Part shown: piece by piece, positions 62,506 to 64,000 of the stretch | How positions within the stretch are numbered: position 1 is the stretch's first letter | Layout: every line of letters begins with the position of its first letter | Assembly: GCA_026874595.1 (NCBI GenBank) | Contig: CM049322.1 | Location: 45,012,840 to 45,076,839, forward strand | Direction of reading: 5' to 3' | From: Sipunculus nudus | Lineage: Eukaryota > Annelida > Sipuncula > Golfingiida > Sipunculidae | Length of the DNA: 64,000 nucleotides | The notes under the pieces: model-generated | Told to the model about the DNA's origin: nothing | The model's database searches: none | What the model saw: the letters and a program-made list of their open reading frames with translations, nothing else | Translations under genes and position numbers: made by a program

Positions 62506-63330
62506 TCCCATATTCACAATAGTTTAAATCGATGCTTTTAGGCGGAAAACGTTTTTCCTCGTGGCTTATACCGATAATCATGCTATAATCCTGGGGAAAC
62601 CCCTATGTGACGTACATAACTCAGTGGGATTCCTCGTAAGACCTCATCCGTTTAAATTTTCTTTTGTCGGATCTTGTCGCTACATGATCCGACAAAATTT
62701 TGTCGGATAACGGGCCCGATAAGTACCGCGACCGCAACCGAGTAAAAGGAATCTGTCCTTCATAATATCATATGTTCGACTCTATCCGCAACCGCGAACC
62801 TACCACGGCCACAACGCGTAAAAGGAATCTTAGCTTTAAAGGTAACAAAATGTATGTAATTCTGAAGGCTACCGGTATTATATAAGTGAGATATCATTGA
62901 GGTTATATTATTATAAAATATTTAATCACTGTTCACCCGTGCTGAGGTTGTCTTATTTACGAAGGTTTTATTTTCGCGATAATAACCCCATCCCGAATGT
63001 CGGGAATTGGAAATCCTCGCAAGCATAAAAGAAAATCGCAGTCTGTGGAAGAGCATACTGCCACCCGAGTCTGAATACAGGACCATGAAGTCAATGTCCG
63101 AGTACCTGAAATATTGGACTCGTATCCGGACTTGAGTTCATAACCTTACTTAGTTTATAATTCAATCCCAATAATTTTGCTAATTATAACAAAAAGGAAT
63201 ATCCTAATAAATTATCCAGTGACTTATCACCATTAAAATAGAAGCTGTATCTCATATTTTAGGGGCAACATCTATCGGGCTGGCTCAAGTTATTGCTTTG
63301 ACAACGTACGCAGTCTACCGGGTCTGGTGA
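40018..63330 (+). CDS. Double-lipocalin protein with hydrophobic C-terminus (12 exons, 393 aa)
   Basis: Join: 40018-40128, 40724-40839, 44968-45065, 45862-46083, 52411-52437, 53392-53447, 54289-54416, 56184-56275, 57042-57257, 61271-61300, 61831-61848, 63263-63330; total 1182 bases, phases consistent, all GT/AG. Signal peptide 1-20. Lipocalin 1 about 21-183 and lipocalin 2 about 193-356, each with the GxW motif as GRWY (40-43 and 213-216), a motif-2-like strand ([22 protein letters not shown]) and matching Cys pairs. N72 and N96 are sequons. Residues 373-390 are hydrophobic and follow TSGAC, which fits a GPI signal like that of insect Lazarillo, or a membrane tail. Expected role: binding and carriage of a small hydrophobic ligand in the secretory path or at the surface; the ligand is unknown. 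The span of 23 kb is due to repeat-filled introns. Confidence 0.88.
40620..40640 (+). repeat. G run
   Basis: A run of 12 G directly after a GA-rich stretch in intron 1. Confidence 0.8.
40724..40839 (+). CDS. Lipocalin exon 2: GxW strand of domain 1
   Basis: It begins [11 protein letters not shown] and ends in phase 2 at GTAAGT. It contains the NMT sequon. Confidence 0.9.
41155..41400. repeat. Dispersed repeat, second copy
   Basis: It matches 34460-34735. It lies in intron 2 of the lipocalin gene. Confidence 0.5.
41914..41975. repeat. (TA)n microsatellite
   Basis: A TA tract in intron 2. Confidence 0.95.
42581..42634. repeat. (TA)n microsatellite
   Basis: A TA tract about 80 bases left of the large inverted repeat. 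Confidence 0.95.
42717..43343. mobile_element. Inverted pair of Penelope-like ends with hammerhead-like motifs
   Basis: The arms 42717-42945 and 43110-43343 are reverse complements over about 230 bases, with a 165-base spacer. The left arm (minus strand) has CTGAAGA (42795-42789) and GAAAC (42761-42757). The right arm (plus strand) has CTGGAGA (43266-43272), stem GTGAG/CTCAC and GAAAC (43300-43304). Both arms also contain TTTGACTTCATCAGTTTGTG or its complement. It lies in intron 2 of the lipocalin gene. Confidence 0.65.
43350..43420. repeat. (TA)n microsatellite
   Basis: A TA tract directly against the right arm of the inverted repeat. Confidence 0.95.
44102..44150. repeat. (GA)n microsatellite
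   Basis: About 24 GA units in intron 2. Confidence 0.95.
44525..44580. repeat. (TA)n microsatellite
   Basis: A TA tract preceded by TGTGTG, in intron 2. Confidence 0.95.
44968..45065 (+). CDS. Lipocalin exon 3: central strands of domain 1
   Basis: It reads [21 protein letters not shown] with acceptor TTTACAG, and ends in phase 1 at GTGAGT. It is 98 bases, against 92 in the domain-2 counterpart. Confidence 0.85.
45525..45588. repeat. (TA)n microsatellite
   Basis: A TA tract in intron 3. Confidence 0.95.
45862..46083 (+). CDS. Lipocalin exon 4: last strands and helix of domain 1
   Basis: It encodes [23 protein letters not shown] and LRDSLCQP, matching exon 9 residue by residue at the Cys, KP and SR positions. 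Phase 1 out, GTAAGT. Confidence 0.9.
47100..47123. repeat. (ATA)n microsatellite
   Basis: About eight ATA units followed by degenerate CAA/CGA triplets, in intron 4. Confidence 0.9.
47260..48640. repeat. Three-copy tandem repeat of about 330-380 bp with CTCF-like motifs
   Basis: Units share ACTGTGGCCT, GAGACAGACGG, AAGATTGAG, AGAGGA..ATAAGCTATAGTTT, TTTTGGAGATATGGCCA and a GCGCCCCCTAGCGG core. The cores lie at 47725-47743, 48055-48073 and 48434-48452. Units diverge by indels. The repeat is in intron 4 of the lipocalin gene; no open frame is conserved. Confidence 0.8.
49027..49256. repeat. Hairpin minisatellite, three units
   Basis: Units of about 80, 80 and 67 bp each hold the palindrome CTTGCCGAAATC..GATTTCCGGCAAG and a CAAACAGACAGACA tract. 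The open frames on both strands across it are repeat translations. Confidence 0.85.
50945..51060. repeat. Dispersed GTGAAACCCC repeat piece
   Basis: GTGAAACCCCTCTCAAGCGGACA is related to segments at 51640-51800, 54710-54890 and 55970-56063 (GCGGACACCCCGCTA, AGAGGGGTTTCACTGTA). It is probably an old non-autonomous DNA transposon family. Confidence 0.45.
52411..52437 (+). CDS. Lipocalin exon 5: 27-base linker microexon
   Basis: It encodes only CLKNSVPN between the two domains. Acceptor CTCTAG, donor GTGAGT, phase 1-1, so skipping it would keep the frame. Confidence 0.7.
53392..53447 (+). CDS. Lipocalin exon 6: N-terminus of domain 2
   Basis: It reads [18 protein letters not shown], the counterpart of RCVIDDQPF...LGR in exon 1. 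It ends in phase 0 as exon 1 does. Confidence 0.85.
54289..54416 (+). CDS. Lipocalin exon 7: GxW strand of domain 2
   Basis: It begins [12 protein letters not shown] and ends in phase 2 at GTAAGC, parallel to exon 2. Confidence 0.9.
54651..54700. repeat. (TA)n microsatellite
   Basis: A TA tract in intron 7. Confidence 0.95.
54710..56063. mobile_element. Element bounded by inverted CAGTGAAACCC ends
   Basis: The left end TACAGTGAAACCC and right end GGGGTTTCACTGTA are inverted. Both sides carry TTGGGCGGACACCCCGC. A smaller element is nested at 54876-55123. I see no transposase, and the middle (55240-55900) is unassigned. Confidence 0.5.
54876..55123. mobile_element. 248-bp MITE-like element with target-site duplication
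   Basis: The ends TACGGTGG and CCACCGTA are perfect, and inverted similarity runs about 55 bases inward (GCTGATTTAGGACACAGAAA). CCTAAG stands immediately before and after, giving a 6-7-base duplication. The interior is a TTTTTTTTGCTTCCTAAAA repeat. Confidence 0.85.
56119..56162. repeat. (TA)n microsatellite
   Basis: It lies 20 bases upstream of the exon 8 acceptor. Confidence 0.95.
56184..56275 (+). CDS. Lipocalin exon 8: central strands of domain 2
   Basis: It reads [15 protein letters not shown] and ends in phase 1 at GTATGC, parallel to exon 3. A (TA)n tract lies just before the acceptor. Confidence 0.82.
57042..57257 (+). CDS. Lipocalin exon 9: last strands and helix of domain 2
   Basis: It encodes [16 protein letters not shown] (motif 2), [13 protein letters not shown] and LKDLCGP, then leaves in phase 1 at GTAAAT. 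Confidence 0.9.
57291..57365. repeat. (TA)n microsatellite
   Basis: It begins 34 bases after the exon 9 donor. Confidence 0.95.
57367..58850. mobile_element. Possible non-autonomous DNA element with GTGGTCG ends
   Basis: AACCTGTCTAATGCGACCAC and GTGGTCGTATTAGACAGGTT form a palindrome at 57372-57431. Related TGTCCGCATTAGGCAGGT and GTGGTCG...CCCGCATTACACAGGT pieces occur at 58698-58716 and 58808-58846. Whether this is one element or several is not resolved. Confidence 0.4.
58866..58955. repeat. Two adjacent (TA)n microsatellites
   Basis: TA tracts at 58866-58907 and 58924-58955, in intron 9. Confidence 0.95.
59000..61270 (+). other. Rest of lipocalin intron 9
   Basis: No gene recognised. The open frame at 59559-59852 (97 codons) matches no known family and has no supporting context. 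A (TA)n tract is at 60439-60485. Confidence 0.45.
61271..61300 (+). CDS. Lipocalin exon 10: 30-base acidic microexon
   Basis: It encodes CPEPEEEKK. Acceptor TTTGCAG, donor GTAAGT, phase 1-1. Confidence 0.65.
61718..61795. repeat. (ATA)n and (TA)n microsatellite
   Basis: It lies 36 bases upstream of the exon 11 acceptor. Confidence 0.95.
61831..61848 (+). CDS. Lipocalin exon 11: 18-base microexon
   Basis: It encodes TSGAC between acceptor TGTTTTAG and donor GTAAGT, phase 1-1. Joining exon 10 straight to exon 12 is also in frame, so it may be a cassette. Confidence 0.5.
62344..62838. mobile_element. 495-bp terminal-inverted-repeat element
   Basis: TAAAGCTACGATTCCTTTTA at the left is mirrored by TAAAAGGAATCTTAGCTTTA at the right; the similarity continues through GCGGTTGCGGTCG. 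It contains ATCCGACAAAATTTTGTCGGAT, a long palindrome, and a (TA)n tract at 62475-62501. It lies in intron 11. Confidence 0.8.
63263..63330 (+). CDS. Lipocalin exon 12: hydrophobic C-terminus and stop
   Basis: It reads [18 protein letters not shown], then RVW and TGA. The acceptor is CATATTTTAG. A polyadenylation signal AATAAA lies at 63494-63499. Confidence 0.65.
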
Positions 63331-63904
63331 TTTTCAACCAACGCACGTGTCAGCTGTATACGGCAAATTACCATGGTGATGCCGGGGTTCATGTCTTAGA
63401 TGATATATATTAAAACATCTGTATAATCTTTATAACTGTTTCATTTTATAATATTGATTTAAACGAATTTTATATCCTTTAATAATGAGTGGTAATAAAA
63501 TTGCGTTACCTTAAATGATTTTTTTCATTGTGTATGGCAGTGCATGTTATTAATAAGTTAACGTTATTGATAATATGCTTGTGTGTGCATAACTTAAAAA
63601 AAAAAAAACTAAAGAAACTAAAACTGTTCAATGAGACTTGAAGAATATACAAGCTACACTCCCTGACGCACTTACAAGTATAAAATCTGCATTCTAACGG
63701 ATGCAGGCCTCCGCCATGTCAGAGTCCATGTTGTGGGAAGCTCCAATAACCCTGTTTGTATTCGCTAATTCTGCTCATATTCCCAGGTTTATTCGTGCAT
63801 AAATGACTTTACTGTTATTATACGATGAAAATGCTACTAAATCCAGATCATCTTCCGGATCCACACCGAAGTACCTGTACATCGATTCCAAATATTTATA
63901 ATAC

Positions 63905-63931
63905 ATATATATATATATATATATATATATT
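63905..63931. repeat. (TA)n microsatellite
   Basis: A TA tract near the right edge of the window, downstream of the lipocalin gene. Confidence 0.95.
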
Positions 63932-64000
63932 AATGTCTTAATTTAAATGAGACAAACTGAGAAATTTTATTTTATTATGTAAACTGAAGCCTATTATGTA

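Overview
The window is AT-rich animal nuclear DNA with small exons in long introns, about 25 (TA)n microsatellites, many short inverted-repeat elements and tRNA-like SINE fragments. The gene families (tandem C-type-lectin-like receptors, lipocalins) and repeat types (Penelope-like fragments, gene-free fold-back elements) suggest a lophotrochozoan, most likely a bivalve mollusc. That assignment is inference; the species cannot be read from the window.

Left part, minus strand (about 4.1-25.3 kb): a small tandem array of C-type-lectin-domain (CTLD) receptor genes. One copy is complete in sequence: 9 coding exons from 24538 down to 17624, 685 residues, with signal peptide, two CTLDs, a short stalk, one membrane span and a 373-residue cytoplasmic tail holding NPFY and other tyrosine motifs. 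All splice phases agree. Next to it lie a five-exon pseudogene copy without membrane or tail exons (12622-10902), a 45-base exon remnant (about 8087-8130) and a shortened copy (4733-4103). The three larger copies share a predicted 5' untranslated exon donor, so they descend from the same transcription unit. A segment of about 2.2 kb carrying the end of the last CTLD exon is duplicated in tandem between about 5.8 and 10.9 kb.

Middle part (25-40 kb): no gene recognised. It holds degraded upstream fragments of the receptor unit, a 33-bp minisatellite split by a 631-bp inverted-repeat element, a tandem repeat family with palindromic GGTCAnnnTGACC sites, SINE-like pieces and a 1.27-kb terminal-inverted-repeat element.

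Right part, plus strand (40018-63330): one gene of 12 coding exons spread over 23 kb. It encodes a 393-residue protein with a signal peptide, two tandem lipocalin domains and a short hydrophobic C-terminus (GPI signal or membrane tail). The four exons of each lipocalin domain have matching intron phases, so the second domain arose by duplication of the exon block inside the gene. Its introns hold Penelope-like hammerhead fragments, a tandem repeat with CTCF-like motifs, hairpin minisatellites and several MITE-like elements.

The two genes are transcribed divergently, are 15 kb apart and share no evident pathway. The receptor looks like a surface recognition and endocytosis molecule; the lipocalin looks like a carrier of a small hydrophobic ligand outside the cell or at its surface.
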